64,000 nt of DNA from Terribacillus saccharophilus (GTDB lineage: Bacteria > Bacillota > Bacilli > Bacillales > Amphibacillaceae), in NCBI GenBank assembly GCA_900110015.1, contig FOCD01000001.1:1291994-1355993 (forward strand), read 5' to 3'. Of the stretch, positions 7,876 through 17,365 are shown piece after piece. Both the position numbers and the translations under genes were made by a program. Numbering within the stretch: the first letter of the stretch is position 1; the number at the start of each line of letters is the position of its first letter. The notes beneath the pieces are model-generated. The model worked only from the letters and a program-made list of their open reading frames with translations. It was not told where the DNA came from and made no database searches.

Positions 7876-8763
7876 TTATTTCGCTTCCAGATCCTCAATA
7901 GAATCTGCATCTACATAGTTTGGAACAACTAATCCAGTTTTCGCACCTTCCAAGTTAGGTCCTAGATCAACAACTTGGTCTTTGTATTGCTCATACAATT
8001 CACCGTGCGTAGTCGGCAGCCAAGCTGCTACCATGGCATCAGCTTCTCCATTGGCAATCGACTGCCACATAACTGCATTATCAAGTGGAGTAATTGACGT
8101 GTTGTATCCTAGGTCGTCCAGTACAACTTTCATCACATTCGTAGAAGCAACTTCAGAATCCCACTCTACATATGCAAGGCTGATTTCCTGACCGCTGCCT
8201 TCTTCGGCACCTTCTGTCCATTCAGCTACTTGATCAGCGTGTCCATCAACCCAATTCCGGGCAGCTTCTGCTGGGTCTGCACCTTCACTTACTTCCAGCA
8301 TAACTTCTCCCATATCGTCTGTAGACCAGTTAAATTGATCAAGTACTGTGTTAGCACCTGGTACATCGTCAGCAAATCCCTGGCGAGTCATTGTGTTGAT
8401 TGTTTCTTCACTTCCGAATGAACCCTTCGGATCTTCCAGGTACTTCAGATCATATTTACTGAACATCCAATGCGGCGTCCAGCCAGTGATGATGATTGGC
8501 TCTTCATCCTTGATAGCCTCACCTAGAGTTGTAGCCATGGCCCCGCTGGAGGATGGCTGCAATGTCCAACCATTCAGCTGGTCATAATCTTCGATTGCTC
8601 TTTCTGTTGCACTCATAACACCTGCTCCAGCTTCGATTCCAGTAATTGTGTAATCTACTTGTTCGCTGAAGCTGTCTGAACTAGAACTGTCATTACCGCA
8701 CCCTGCTGCCACTAATGTCAACGCTAGCCCTGCTGCTGCACCTAATGTTTTCCACTTTTTCAT
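7876..8763 (-). CDS. glycine-betaine ABC transporter substrate-binding lipoprotein (copy 1)
   Basis: This 295-residue lipoprotein captures a compatible solute such as glycine betaine. The lipobox LVAAGC puts the lipidated Cys at residue 22. The mature part has OpuAC/ProX-type features, including Trp residues in TGWTPHWMF, AEWTEGAEEG and AAWLPTTHG that could form the aromatic cage for a quaternary amine. It is the last gene of an ATPase-permease-binding protein operon and ends at a strong terminator. A paralogue in the tandem duplicate (11717-12607) is clearly more diverged than the ATPase pair, so the substrate ranges may differ. The exact substrate is inferred. Confidence 0.9.
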   Translation of the reverse strand: MKKWKTLGAAAGLALTLVAAGCGNDSSSSDSFSEQVDYTITGIEAGAGVMSATERAIEDYDQLNGWTLQPSSSGAMATTLGEAIKDEEPIIITGWTPHWMFSKYDLKYLEDPKGSFGSEETINTMTRQGFADDVPGANTVLDQFNWSTDDMGEVMLEVSEGADPAEAARNWVDGHADQVAEWTEGAEEGSGQEISLAYVEWDSEVASTNVMKVVLDDLGYNTSITPLDNAVMWQSIANGEADAMVAAWLPTTHGELYEQYKDQVVDLGPNLEGAKTGLVVPNYVDADSIEDLEAK

Positions 8764-8820
8764 ATAATCGAACTCCCCTTTTCCTTTTAGTTATTGAAAG
8801 CCTGTTTCAGGCTATATCAC

Positions 8821-9675
8821 TTATTTGGATCTATCTTTGTAGATGTTTTGTGTAAAACGGTCAATGATGATTGCAAGTACTACGATGCTTAGTCCCGCTA
8901 CGAAACCAGGACCAACCTGTGCTCGTTGTAAGGAAGACAGTACTTCACGGCCAAGACCTGGCGCACCGATCATGGATGCGATTACGACCATGGAAAGTGC
9001 AAGCATGACTGTTTGGTTGATACCTGCCATGATAGTGTACTTCGCCATCGGCAGTTCCACTTTAAATAACTTCTGTGGTCCAGTTGAACCGAAAGCATCT
9101 GCAGCTTCTACCAGCTCCTCAGAAACTTGGCGGATACCAAGGTTTGTGAAACGAACAGTTGGCGGTGTTGCAAAGATTAAGGAAGCAAAGATACCTGGTA
9201 CAACTCCGATGCTGAAGAAAGCAACTGCCGGAATCAAGTAGACAAAGGCAGGCATTGTCTGCATGAAGTCAAGAATCGGCGTAATAATTGTTTGCGCAAT
9301 TTTACTTTTAGACATTAAGATACCAATCGGGATACCGACGATAATACACAAAATACTGGAGGTCAGTACAAGTGTGAACGTATCAATCAGCTGATCCCAC
9401 AAACCTTGATTCCAAATGAACAACAAACCGACAATACTGAATACTGCCAATCCGAACTTCCTACCTGTCATGAAAAAGGCTAATATTGCAACTAGCAAGA
9501 TGAAAATGATAGGAGGAATAGCATCGAGGCCTGATGTAATAACATCCATTAAATTTCCTAAGCCATCTTTAATTGGATCAAACAAGAAAGCAAATGTATC
9601 TGTGAGCCGACTAACAAAATTAGTTGTCCATTCTGCAACTGGCATAGCCTCTACGTTTTCCATGAAATTAAGCAT
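8821..9675 (-). CDS. glycine-betaine ABC transporter permease (copy 1)
   Basis: This 284-residue ProW/OpuAB-type inner component has a membrane segment near 55-70 and about five to six more to the C-terminus. The ATPase-coupling loop is visible as [24 protein letters not shown] (shown here only in part: [12 protein letters not shown] near 190-201). The start overlaps the ATPase stop by 8 bases, with GAGGTG seven bases upstream inside the ATPase gene, so translation is coupled. It is nearly identical in sequence character to the permease at 12667-13521. Confidence 0.92.
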   Translation of the reverse strand: MLNFMENVEAMPVAEWTTNFVSRLTDTFAFLFDPIKDGLGNLMDVITSGLDAIPPIIFILLVAILAFFMTGRKFGLAVFSIVGLLFIWNQGLWDQLIDTFTLVLTSSILCIIVGIPIGILMSKSKIAQTIITPILDFMQTMPAFVYLIPAVAFFSIGVVPGIFASLIFATPPTVRFTNLGIRQVSEELVEAADAFGSTGPQKLFKVELPMAKYTIMAGINQTVMLALSMVVIASMIGAPGLGREVLSSLQRAQVGPGFVAGLSIVVLAIIIDRFTQNIYKDRSK

Positions 9676-10864
9676 TCTCGTTCACCTCACCCTCACCAGC
9701 AAGTGCGCCAATAACTGCACCTCTGACGATAATTCCTAATAGCTTACCGTTTTCCGTAACAGCTAACGGAACAGGCGAATCATGGATGACTGCGAACAAA
9801 TCATGAAGCGGCGTATCCTTCTCTACTGTTGGCACATCCCGCTGGATAATTTCAGATAAATTTTTCACTTCGTTCTTTCGGGCTTCATTCGCTGCATCGG
9901 CAGTAATAATACCTTGCAGCACCCTTTTGCTATCAACAACCAAGATACTGGACAAACCAGCTTCTCGCATACGTTCCAATGCTACTCGAGGACCATGTTT
10001 TTCTATGTTGACAGTTTCTGGCCGTTTCATGATCTGCTGAGCAGTAAGTACTTTTGCACGATCAACATCCTCGACGAACTTCTCGACATAGCTATTGGCC
10101 GGATTCATGAGGATTTCCTCAGGTGTCCCGATCTGAACGATGTTTCCGTCTTTCATCAATGCGATGCGGTCACCGATCCGAAGCGCTTCGTCCAAGTCAT
10201 GCGTTATAAACAATATCGTTTTTTTCATCGTTTCCTGCAAATCTAATAATTCATCCTGCATATCTTTTCGGATTAGCGGATCCAGAGCTGAGAAAGCTTC
10301 ATCCATCAGCATCACTTCTGGATCGTTTGCTAGCGCCCTTGCCAGCCCGACACGCTGCTGCATCCCTCCGGACAATTGACCTGGATATTGATCAAGATAG
10401 CTTCCAAGACCAACAAGCTCCAAGGATGTTTTCGCTTTTTCGCTTCTCTCTTGTTTGCTCATTCCTTGCACTTCGAGTCCATATTCCGCATTTTGCAAAA
10501 TCGTTCTGTTCGGGAATAGTCCGAATCGCTGGAATACCATACTTAGCTTTTGCCGGCGTACTCGGCGAAGCTCCTTCTTATCCATCTTCGCTAAGTTTTC
10601 CCCATCAATGTAAACATCGCCTGTTGTAGGTTCAATCAGGCGGTTGATTAAACGTACTAATGTGGATTTACCACTTCCTGAGAGACCCATAATAACGAAA
10701 ATCTCACCAGCTTCTACTTCAAATGAAGCACGATTTACACCCACTGTGCTTCCTGTTTCTTTTAGAATCTCTTCTTTCGTCTTACCGGCTTCTGCTAATT
10801 GCAATGCAGCCTTTGTGTTTTTACCAAACACTTTGGAGAGATTTTCCACTTTAATAATCGGCAC
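9668..10864 (-). CDS. glycine-betaine ABC transporter ATP-binding protein (copy 1)
   Basis: This ATPase of about 398 residues carries Walker [10 protein letters not shown], signature LSGGMQQRV, Walker [13 protein letters not shown], and two C-terminal CBS domains (from about residue 265) of the OpuAA/ProV class that sense ionic strength in relatives. The open frame extends upstream to 10924, but GTG at 10864 has GAGGTG six bases before it and begins the same way as the duplicate copy (VPIIKVEN), so it is chosen. About 20 residues differ between the two ATPase copies. Expression is probably controlled by the divergent GbsR-like gene. Confidence 0.92.
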   Translation of the reverse strand: MPIIKVENLSKVFGKNTKAALQLAEAGKTKEEILKETGSTVGVNRASFEVEAGEIFVIMGLSGSGKSTLVRLINRLIEPTTGDVYIDGENLAKMDKKELRRVRRQKLSMVFQRFGLFPNRTILQNAEYGLEVQGMSKQERSEKAKTSLELVGLGSYLDQYPGQLSGGMQQRVGLARALANDPEVMLMDEAFSALDPLIRKDMQDELLDLQETMKKTILFITHDLDEALRIGDRIALMKDGNIVQIGTPEEILMNPANSYVEKFVEDVDRAKVLTAQQIMKRPETVNIEKHGPRVALERMREAGLSSILVVDSKRVLQGIITADAANEARKNEVKNLSEIIQRDVPTVEKDTPLHDLFAVIHDSPVPLAVTENGKLLGIIVRGAVIGALAGEGEVNENA

Positions 10865-11004
10865 AGTATTCACCTCTTTTTTCTGTAACATGATTGTCAT
10901 CATTAAGATAACTTTCTGTAACAATGACCCGACTCAATTTATGTTATACAAAAAGTTCATACAATACAAACTCCATAAATGGTTATATCAGTCCATAAAG
11001 TTCA

Positions 11005-11020
11005 TACAGAATATAATGTA
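11005..11020. promoter_or_regulatory. candidate operator upstream of opuA copy 1
   Basis: TACAGAATATAATGTA lies between the divergent importer and gbsR-like genes and has its counterpart TACAGAATATACTGTA (14861-14876) at the same place ahead of copy 2. Outer bases form an inverted repeat (TACA/TGTA). The surrounding 45 bases, including GTTATATC, are also conserved while flanks have diverged. A GbsR-type binding site is the natural guess. Confidence 0.5.
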
Positions 11021-11152
11021 CAAATGTTAACACCACATTTACTCTTATTTACTCCTTAATGCTCCCAAATACTATACAAATCATTAGTTCCTTTAACCAA
11101 CTATTTCATGTAAGCTTGAAACAACTGTTATAGGTAAGAGGAGGTAAAACTA

Positions 11153-11626
11153 GTGAATGAAAGGATTTCATCATATGAGGCGCTTATAATGGAATTGACG
11201 AGAACAGGTGAGATGTTTCGTTTATCCTCAACTGAAGCTCGGCTGCTAGCAGTGTTATATATTGAGAACCGTTCACTTACCTTGGATCAAATGGCAAAGT
11301 TAATCGGAAAAAGTAAAACTGCTGCAAATATAGCTATTCGTAATTTATCTCACTTAGAGCTCGTTGATCGAGTATGGGTTAAAGGCTCAAGAAAGGATTA
11401 TTATACGAATGTCGAGCCTTTATATAAAAAACTGATGACACTGCAAGTCAAACAATGGCATACGCAGACAAGCCGGCAGTTCGAAGCTATGCAGCAATTA
11501 AAACAGACCATCCCCGATGATGATCCGGATTGGAAGCATATGCAGGAGAAACTCTCCAGCAGCCTTCAGTTCCAGCAAGAAGCAGCTGCTTTACTCAAAA
11601 AAATAACCGCTTTCAGCTCCAGCTGA
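11153..11626 (+). CDS. GbsR/MarR-type transcriptional regulator of the betaine importer
   Basis: This 157-residue protein has a winged helix-turn-helix in its first half (LTLDQMAKLIGKSKTAANIA near residues 44-63, then LVDRVWVKGSRKDYY wing) and a charged helical C-terminus. It resembles GbsR/OpcR, which repress glycine-betaine synthesis or uptake genes and respond to choline or betaine. GTG at 11153 follows GGAGG with eight-base spacing. It is divergent from the importer operon. A decayed homologue stands at the same position next to importer copy 2, and a longer GbsR-type protein is encoded at 19925-20473. Confidence 0.82.
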   Translation: MNERISSYEALIMELTRTGEMFRLSSTEARLLAVLYIENRSLTLDQMAKLIGKSKTAANIAIRNLSHLELVDRVWVKGSRKDYYTNVEPLYKKLMTLQVKQWHTQTSRQFEAMQQLKQTIPDDDPDWKHMQEKLSSSLQFQQEAAALLKKITAFSSS

Positions 11627-11683
11627 TAGCGGATTTCTTTCCATTCATATAGCACTTTATCTTATTCGGCAGCATTAACTCAT

Positions 11684-11715
11684 AAAAAAAACCCTTCCAA
11701 AAGGAAGAGGTTCTT
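11684..11715 (-). terminator. terminator of the second opuA operon
   Basis: AACCCTTCC and GGAAGAGGTT pair around AAAA; on the minus strand the stem runs into TTTTTTT. It is the diverged counterpart of the hairpin at 7829-7868 and may also stop the plus-strand gbsR-like transcript. Confidence 0.75.
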
Positions 11716-11716
11716 C

Positions 11717-12607
11717 TTAGTTATCTTTAGGTTCTAGATCTTCGATAGAATCTGCATCTACGTAACTAGGTACGACCAACCCGGTTCTTGCACCTTCCAA
11801 GCTGGCACCAAGATCAACGACTTGGTCTTTATATTGTTCATATAAATCCCCGTGAGTTGTCGGCAGCCATGCTGATGCCGTTGCATCTGCTTCACCTTGC
11901 ACGACAGCTTGCCACATGATGGCATTATCAAGTGGTGTGATTTCTGTTTTATAACCAAGGTCATCAAGGACAACTTTCAAGACATTTGTAGAAGCCACTT
12001 CGGAATCCCATTCTACATAAACGAGACTTACTTCCTGTCCATTACCTTCTTCAGCGCCTTTTGTCCATTCAGCTACTTTATCTGCATGCTTATCCACCCA
12101 TTTTCGGGCTGCTTCCGCTGGTTCTGCTCCTTTATTCACCTCGAGCATCACTTCTTCCATATCCTTTACTTCCCAATTAAACTGGTCAAGGACTGTATTT
12201 GCTCCAGGTACATCCTCTGCAAAACCTTGGCGTGTGAGCGTATGAAGTGACTCAGCTTCACCATAAGATCCTTTAGGGTCATCCAAATACTTTAGATCAT
12301 ATTTAGCAAACATCCAGTGAGGGGTCCAGCCTGTGATCACAACCGGCTTTTTGTCCTCAATAGCATCTTCCAGTGCAATGGTCATTACACCGCTTGAAGA
12401 CGGCATAATTGTCCAGCCATCAAGATGGTAATCTTCAATGGCCTTTTCTGTTGCTTTCATAACACCCGCACCAGCTTCAATACCAACAATAGTGTAATCA
12501 ACTTGCTTACTTAAGCTGTCTGAGCTGGAAGTGTCATTGCCGCAGCCTGCTGCTACAAGTGTCATTGCCAAACCAATGGCAATACCAAATGGTTTCCACT
12601 TCTTCAT
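11717..12607 (-). CDS. glycine-betaine ABC transporter substrate-binding lipoprotein (copy 2)
   Basis: This protein of about 296 residues is the paralogue of the copy 1 binding protein. The frame opens at 12631, but ATG 12607 gives the same MKKWK start as copy 1 and lies behind AAGGGAG, so it is chosen. The lipobox LVAAGC is kept, as are the aromatic motifs TGWTPHWMF, AEWTKGAEEG and WLPTTHG. Between these motifs the copies differ at many positions (for example MVAAWLP becomes TASAWLP), more than the paired ATPases do. The difference would fit diverging substrate range or affinity, but that is inference. Confidence 0.9.
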   Translation of the reverse strand: MKKWKPFGIAIGLAMTLVAAGCGNDTSSSDSLSKQVDYTIVGIEAGAGVMKATEKAIEDYHLDGWTIMPSSSGVMTIALEDAIEDKKPVVITGWTPHWMFAKYDLKYLDDPKGSYGEAESLHTLTRQGFAEDVPGANTVLDQFNWEVKDMEEVMLEVNKGAEPAEAARKWVDKHADKVAEWTKGAEEGNGQEVSLVYVEWDSEVASTNVLKVVLDDLGYKTEITPLDNAIMWQAVVQGEADATASAWLPTTHGDLYEQYKDQVVDLGASLEGARTGLVVPSYVDADSIEDLEPKDN

Positions 12608-12666
12608 GTAAACGAACTCCCTTTTCCTCACTTATAAATGAAAAAGCCTACTATAGGCTTTTCCAG

Positions 12667-13521
12667 TTATTTCGATTTATTTCTATAAATGTTTTGTGTA
12701 AAACGATCAATGATGATTGCCAATACAAAGATACAAAGTCCGGCTACGAAACCAGGACCTACTTGTGCGCGCTGTAAAGCAGACAATACTTCTCGTCCAA
12801 GACCTGGAGCACCGATCATAGATGCAATTACGACCATCGACAGAGCAAGCATTACTGTTTGGTTAACACCAGCCATGATTGTGTATTTTGCCATTGGCAG
12901 TTCAACTTTAAATAGCTTCTGCGGACCCGTTGATCCGAAAGCATCTGCCGCTTCAACAAGTTCGTCAGATACTTGACGAATACCAAGATTCGTAAAACGA
13001 ACAGTCGGCGGAGTTGCAAAGATAAGAGAAGCAAATATACCTGGTACAACACCAATACTAAAGAACGCTACTGCCGGGATCAGGTACACAAAGGCAGGCA
13101 TCGTTTGCATAAAGTCTAAAATAGGTGTGATGATTGTTTCTGCAATTTTACTTTTCGCCATAAGAATACCGATCGGGATACCAATAATGATACAAAGAAT
13201 ACTTGCTGTCAGCACAAGCGTAAACGTTTCAATCAGCTGATTCCAAAGATCCTGGTTCCAGATGAATAGTAAACCGATGATACTGAATATCGCTAACCCT
13301 AATTTTTTCCCTGTCATGAAAAAGGCCAAGATAGCTACTAACAAAATAAATATGATTGGCGGTATGGCAACCAAACCATTTGTAATAACGCTCATAAAAC
13401 TGCCCAAACCTTCTTTGATCGGATCGAACAAGAAAGCGAATGTATTTGTCAGCCAGTCGACGAAATTAGTCATCCATTCTCCAACTGGTATTGTTTTTAT
13501 ATTCTCCATAAAATTAAGCAT
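12667..13521 (-). CDS. glycine-betaine ABC transporter permease (copy 2)
   Basis: This 284-residue ProW/OpuAB-type permease aligns end to end with copy 1. The frame opens at 13527, but ATG 13521 gives MLNFMEN as in copy 1 and reproduces the same 8-base overlap with the ATPase gene behind GAGGTG. Most differences from copy 1 lie in the N-terminal 60 residues; the membrane core and coupling loop [12 protein letters not shown] are unchanged. Confidence 0.9.
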   Translation of the reverse strand: MLNFMENIKTIPVGEWMTNFVDWLTNTFAFLFDPIKEGLGSFMSVITNGLVAIPPIIFILLVAILAFFMTGKKLGLAIFSIIGLLFIWNQDLWNQLIETFTLVLTASILCIIIGIPIGILMAKSKIAETIITPILDFMQTMPAFVYLIPAVAFFSIGVVPGIFASLIFATPPTVRFTNLGIRQVSDELVEAADAFGSTGPQKLFKVELPMAKYTIMAGVNQTVMLALSMVVIASMIGAPGLGREVLSALQRAQVGPGFVAGLCIFVLAIIIDRFTQNIYRNKSK

Positions 13522-14710
13522 GTTCATTCACCTCACCCTCACCAGCAAGTGCACCGATAACTGCACCTCTGACGATAATTCCTAATAACTTTCCGTTTTC
13601 CGTTACTGACAATGGAACCGGTGAATCATGGATGACTGCGAATAAGTCATGGAGTGGTGTATCCTTTTCTACTGTCGGCACATCACGCTGAATGATTTCT
13701 GATAAGTTTTTCACTTCATTCTTTCTAGCTTCATTCGCTGCATCAGCAGTGATGATTCCTTGCAGCATACGCTTACTGTCAACAACAAAGATACTAGACA
13801 GACCAGCTTCCCGCATGCGCTCAAGTGCAACACGAGGACCATGCTTATCAATATTAACCGTTTCTGGACGTTTCATGATTTGGTGCGCAGTAAGTACTTT
13901 CGCCCGATCGACGTCTTCAACAAATTTCTCAACAAATTTATTTGCTGGATTCATAAGAATTTCCTCTGGCGTGCCGATCTGAACGATATGCCCGTCCTTC
14001 ATCAAAGCGATACGATCACCAATACGGAGTGCTTCGTCTAAATCGTGCGTGATAAAGAGAATCGTCTTCTTCATTGTTTCCTGCAAATCCAACAACTCAT
14101 CCTGCATATCTTTCCGGATGAGCGGATCAAGAGCTGAAAAAGCTTCATCCATCAGCATAACTTCAGGATCATTTGCCAGTGCACGAGCTAGTCCAACACG
14201 TTGCTGCATCCCGCCGGATAATTGATCTGGATATTGATCGAGATAGCTTCCCAAGCCTACAAGTTCCAAGGATTCTTTTGCTTTTTTAGTTCTTTCCTGT
14301 TTACTGATTCCTTGAACTTCCAATCCGTATTCTGTGTTCTGCAGAATCGTGCGGTTCGGAAATAACCCGAATCGCTGAAATACCATGCTAAGCTTTTCAC
14401 GACGTACACGGCGAAGTTCTTTTTTGTCCATCTTCGCCAAATTTTCTCCATCAATATAAATGTTACCTGTCGTTGGCTCAATCAGACGGTTAATCAACCG
14501 GACTAAAGTGGATTTACCACTTCCTGAAAGGCCCATGATAACAAAGATTTCACCTGCTTCTACTTCAAACGATGCACGATTGACACCAACTGTGCTTCCT
14601 GTTTCTTTTAGAATCTCTTCTTTCGTTTTACCGGCTTCTGCTGATTGCAATGCAGCCTTCGTGTTTTTTCCAAACACCTTAGAGAGATTTTCTACTTTAA
14701 TAATCGGCAC
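13514..14710 (-). CDS. glycine-betaine ABC transporter ATP-binding protein (copy 2)
   Basis: This ATPase of about 398 residues has Walker [31 protein letters not shown] and two C-terminal CBS domains. A GTG at 14717-14719 lies within the GAGGTG ribosome binding site, so GTG 14710, six bases downstream, is taken as the start. It differs from copy 1 at about 20 positions. It is the first gene of the second importer operon; a relic of a gbsR-like gene diverges from its promoter region. Confidence 0.92.
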   Translation of the reverse strand: MPIIKVENLSKVFGKNTKAALQSAEAGKTKEEILKETGSTVGVNRASFEVEAGEIFVIMGLSGSGKSTLVRLINRLIEPTTGNIYIDGENLAKMDKKELRRVRREKLSMVFQRFGLFPNRTILQNTEYGLEVQGISKQERTKKAKESLELVGLGSYLDQYPDQLSGGMQQRVGLARALANDPEVMLMDEAFSALDPLIRKDMQDELLDLQETMKKTILFITHDLDEALRIGDRIALMKDGHIVQIGTPEEILMNPANKFVEKFVEDVDRAKVLTAHQIMKRPETVNIDKHGPRVALERMREAGLSSIFVVDSKRMLQGIITADAANEARKNEVKNLSEIIQRDVPTVEKDTPLHDLFAVIHDSPVPLSVTENGKLLGIIVRGAVIGALAGEGEVNEHA

Positions 14711-14860
14711 AGTATTCACCTCTTTTTCACTAGTCTTCTGTAACTTATCTGTAATAATCAGGAATATTTTCCTATCCCTCTGATTCGACCCTATTAATAC
14801 TAAACATAAAAAACGAACAAATCAAACGAAATGAATCGTTATATCTGAACATATAGTACG

Positions 14861-14876
14861 TACAGAATATACTGTA
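14861..14876. promoter_or_regulatory. candidate operator upstream of opuA copy 2
   Basis: TACAGAATATACTGTA is a perfect inverted repeat (TACAG/CTGTA around AATATA) and the counterpart of the site at 11005-11020. It is better conserved than the regulator relic beside it, as expected if the intact regulator still acts on it in trans. Confidence 0.5.
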
Positions 14877-14983
14877 CAAAGTATAAGCTTGTTTTACTTC
14901 TATTTCCGCCGAAATGCTCCAAATTACTGTGTTTCAGAATATTTTCTTTCCATACAGGTTCCTATATCCTCGAAAAAAGCTAA

Positions 14984-15205
14984 ATGAAGGTATGAAGAAA
15001 AACTTCATTATATGAAGCACTTACTCAAAAGCGGGACAAGACCTGCACGCGCTGTTCAGGCTTGCTCAAAATTGGGCTGGGCTGATGGCTATATTATATG
15101 TAGAAAATTGTTTAATCACTCTGGAGCAGATGGCAATTTTATTTGGTAAAGTAAAACTGCTGCTCATCCGGAATCAGTATTTGCGGAGCTTCATAAACAT
15201 GCTGC
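14984..15205 (+). pseudogene. decayed gbsR-like regulator next to opuA copy 2
   Basis: Nucleotide alignment by eye with the intact gene at 11153 shows matching blocks: CTTCATTATATGAAGCAC versus TTTCATCATATGAGGCGC, GCTATATTATATGTAGAAAA versus GTGTTATATATTGAGAACC, and AAAGTAAAACTGCTGC versus AAAGTAAAACTGCTGC. It corresponds to roughly the first 65-70 codons; the rest is gone, replaced by the yhaI terminator. No reading frame spans it: stops and small indels interrupt all alignments. It therefore looks like the regulator copy that was duplicated with the importer and then lost. Confidence 0.8.
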
Positions 15206-15210
15206 CGACA

Positions 15211-15246
15211 AAAAACCGCCATCAGCATATGCTAATAGCGGTTTTT
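15211..15246 (-). terminator. terminator of the yhaI-like gene
   Basis: AAAAACCGC and GCGGTTTTT pair around a loop with an inner AGCATATGCT stem. It overlaps the stop codon of the minus-strand yhaI-like gene. Confidence 0.8.
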
Positions 15247-15579
15247 CATATCCAGTAAAATCAGTTCATCCACTAGACCTTTATATGTATCGTCTTGTTT
15301 TTCTTCACGAAGTGCCAGCAGTACATCCCAATAATACAGCTTCTCGGGCATCATCCCAACGAATTCCAGCAGCAGCGACGTGTAATCGAGCAAGCCTTCT
15401 TCCTTTTGCTCCTTATATAAGCGGTTAAGCCGCTGGAGCATTTTTAGGACAGCAGCATACTCCTCCTCATTTATATTCCGTTCAATGAGGAGCTTACGGA
15501 AAGGGTATTTATCCAACACTCCAGTCTCTGCAATTAAATGCAGATGAAAAGACAGCGTACTCTTTTTTTCTTCCTCCAT
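15232..15579 (-). CDS. yhaI: YhaI-like DUF1878 protein
   Basis: This cytosolic protein of about 115 residues resembles B. subtilis YhaI: TGVLDKYPFRKLLIERNI, then LLLEFVGMMPEKL and a C-terminal LVDELILLDMK. The frame extends upstream to 15684, but ATG 15579 has GGAAG nine bases before it and gives the family length. YhaI lies beside prsA in B. subtilis as it does here. Function is unknown. Confidence 0.75.
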   Translation of the reverse strand: MEEEKKSTLSFHLHLIAETGVLDKYPFRKLLIERNINEEEYAAVLKMLQRLNRLYKEQKEEGLLDYTSLLLEFVGMMPEKLYYWDVLLALREEKQDDTYKGLVDELILLDMKNRY

Positions 15580-15753
15580 AAAAACGCTTCCTTTGCCTTT
15601 CAAACTGACCGTTTCATACAAACGGATCTTGTTCTTATATTTTAAAGTAAAATTTCCAGGAAAGCTATTGATTTTCCCGTTCAAACGTACTATTATCTCT
15701 TAAGTGAAGAAAGCTCACCCTATTTTTAAGTTAACAGAAGGGAGCCACCGGAC

Positions 15754-16290
15754 ATGAATTGCTGGAGAAGTGTCGATGCGAAGAAAGATCTCGGTACCAA
15801 TCGAATATGCCTTATTTCCTCGATGATCGGAATCCTGACTTTCATCATTCTTTATCCAATGCTGACGCTGATCCATCCTAAAATGAAAATTGAAGAAACA
15901 GGTCTAATACTTGTATTAATTTCTCTATATTTACTTCCATTCATCCATGGAATTACGCATTTGATACCTTTTTGGATAACAGGGAAGCGCTGTGAATACA
16001 GACTGCATTGGCTCGGACAATTTATCCCAAACCTGCATTTTAAGGTTAGGAATGAAACAAGCCGTTTTGTACCGTTTATTTCATTAATCATGCCAACTGC
16101 TTTAATTACTTTGCCCTTGCTTGTAGCCGCGATTTTCATGGATACAATGCCCATTTATTATATCCTACTTGTCAGCGTGAATGCAGGTATGACCTTCTCA
16201 GATGGCTTCTACCTTTCCAATTTATTGCAGGCACCGCGTAAATGTGTCATTGCAGGGACAGATAAAAGCTACGATATCTTGGTCAAATAA
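15754..16290 (+). CDS. DUF3267 family membrane protein
   Basis: This 178-residue protein has four hydrophobic segments at about 18-38, 46-66, 107-127 and 129-150. The family is described as putative zincins; here the expected H-E-x-x-H position reads HGITH (near residue 65) in LPFIHGITHLIPF, so the acidic residue is replaced by Gly and a classical peptidase activity is doubtful. GAAGGGAG precedes the ATG. It lies between yhaI and prsA, a position held by a DUF3267 gene in related bacilli, and ends at its own terminator. Confidence 0.7.
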   Translation: MNCWRSVDAKKDLGTNRICLISSMIGILTFIILYPMLTLIHPKMKIEETGLILVLISLYLLPFIHGITHLIPFWITGKRCEYRLHWLGQFIPNLHFKVRNETSRFVPFISLIMPTALITLPLLVAAIFMDTMPIYYILLVSVNAGMTFSDGFYLSNLLQAPRKCVIAGTDKSYDILVK

Positions 16291-16314
16291 CGCTCCCTTC
16301 CCGGAGCGTTTTTA
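16287..16314 (+). terminator. terminator of the DUF3267 gene
   Basis: AACGCTCC and GGAGCGTT pair and are followed by TTT. A second hairpin (CTGTGGA/TCCACAG, 16328-16346) lies just beyond it, ahead of prsA. Confidence 0.75.
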
Positions 16315-16443
16315 CATATGGAAAAACTGTGGAATTGCCTCCACAGCTTGCCTTTTACCCTTCAATATGTGATATATTGTCTTATGGGGAAACGGCGGAC
16401 AAGCCGCCAATCAAATATAAGTGGATTAGGAGTGTTTGTTTTC

Positions 16444-17322
16444 ATGAAAAAATTAGCTATCGCTGCAGTATTCGCGACAAGCGTTGTCGCACTATCAGCA
16501 TGTGGTTCAGGTGAGACAGTGGTAGAATCAAAAGCTGGGGATATCTCTAAAGAAGATTATTATCAAGAATTAAGTGACAAATACGGTTCTCAAGTATTAC
16601 AGACAATGGTTCTCGAAAAGGCCCTTGACGATAAATATGATGTGGACAAAGAACAAATTGACGAACAAGTAGACAAACTGAAGGATCAGTATGGAGATAC
16701 TTTCGAATCTGTCTTGCAACAAGCAGGCTATGCAGATGAAGATGCCTTCCGTGAATCTGTGAAATCAAGCCTTCTTCAGCAGCAAGCAATTGCAGACGGC
16801 GTAGATGTTTCTGATGAAGAAATCCAAACTCGTTATGATCATATGAAAACAGATCTAAATGCAAGTCATATCCTAGTTGCAGATGAAGATACAGCGAAAG
16901 AAGTTAAAAAGAAGCTGGATGATGGAGAAGATTGGGACAAGCTTGTTGAAGAATATTCCACAGATACTGGTACAGTAGAAGCTAAGGGCTCTCTGGATTG
17001 GTTCACTGCTGGTACAATGGACGCTGCTTTTGAAGATGCAGCTTACAAACTGAAAAAAGGTGAAATCAGTGATCCGGTAGAATCAAGCTTTGGCTGGCAC
17101 ATTATCCGTTTGGATGACTCTCGTGATACGGAACAGGAAGTTGGCTCTCTTGATGATGAACGTGATCAAATCAAGACAGAACTAGCTATCCAGAAAGTAG
17201 ATTCAACTGAACAGCAAGAAAAAATCAACAAAATACTAAAAGATGCAGACTTCGATATTAAAATCGATGAATATAAAGATTTGATTAGTGATATGACATC
17301 TACATCAACAACTTCTGGTTGA
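16444..17322 (+). CDS. prsA: foldase PrsA, lipoprotein peptidyl-prolyl isomerase
   Basis: This 292-residue extracytoplasmic chaperone folds exported proteins at the membrane-wall interface. Lipobox LSAC places the lipidated Cys at about residue 20. The parvulin domain spans about 137-228 (ASHILVADEDTAKEVKKKLD onwards, ending SFGWHIIRL), flanked by chaperone helices rich in K, E and D. An open frame continues upstream to 16318 but lacks signal-peptide character; ATG 16444 follows TTAGGAG and starts the lipoprotein signal. PrsA is essential in B. subtilis. The neighbours yhaI and yhaL match that genome. Confidence 0.95.
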   Translation: MKKLAIAAVFATSVVALSACGSGETVVESKAGDISKEDYYQELSDKYGSQVLQTMVLEKALDDKYDVDKEQIDEQVDKLKDQYGDTFESVLQQAGYADEDAFRESVKSSLLQQQAIADGVDVSDEEIQTRYDHMKTDLNASHILVADEDTAKEVKKKLDDGEDWDKLVEEYSTDTGTVEAKGSLDWFTAGTMDAAFEDAAYKLKKGEISDPVESSFGWHIIRLDDSRDTEQEVGSLDDERDQIKTELAIQKVDSTEQQEKINKILKDADFDIKIDEYKDLISDMTSTSTTSG

Positions 17323-17327
17323 TAATA

Positions 17328-17361
17328 GAAAAGACCGAAACGAATTCGTTTCGGTCTTTTT
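17328..17361. terminator. bidirectional prsA/yhaL terminator
   Basis: AAAGACCGAAACG and CGTTTCGGTCTTT form a near-perfect stem with T-runs on both sides, ending prsA on the plus strand and yhaL on the minus strand. Confidence 0.9.
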
Positions 17362-17365
17362 CTTA

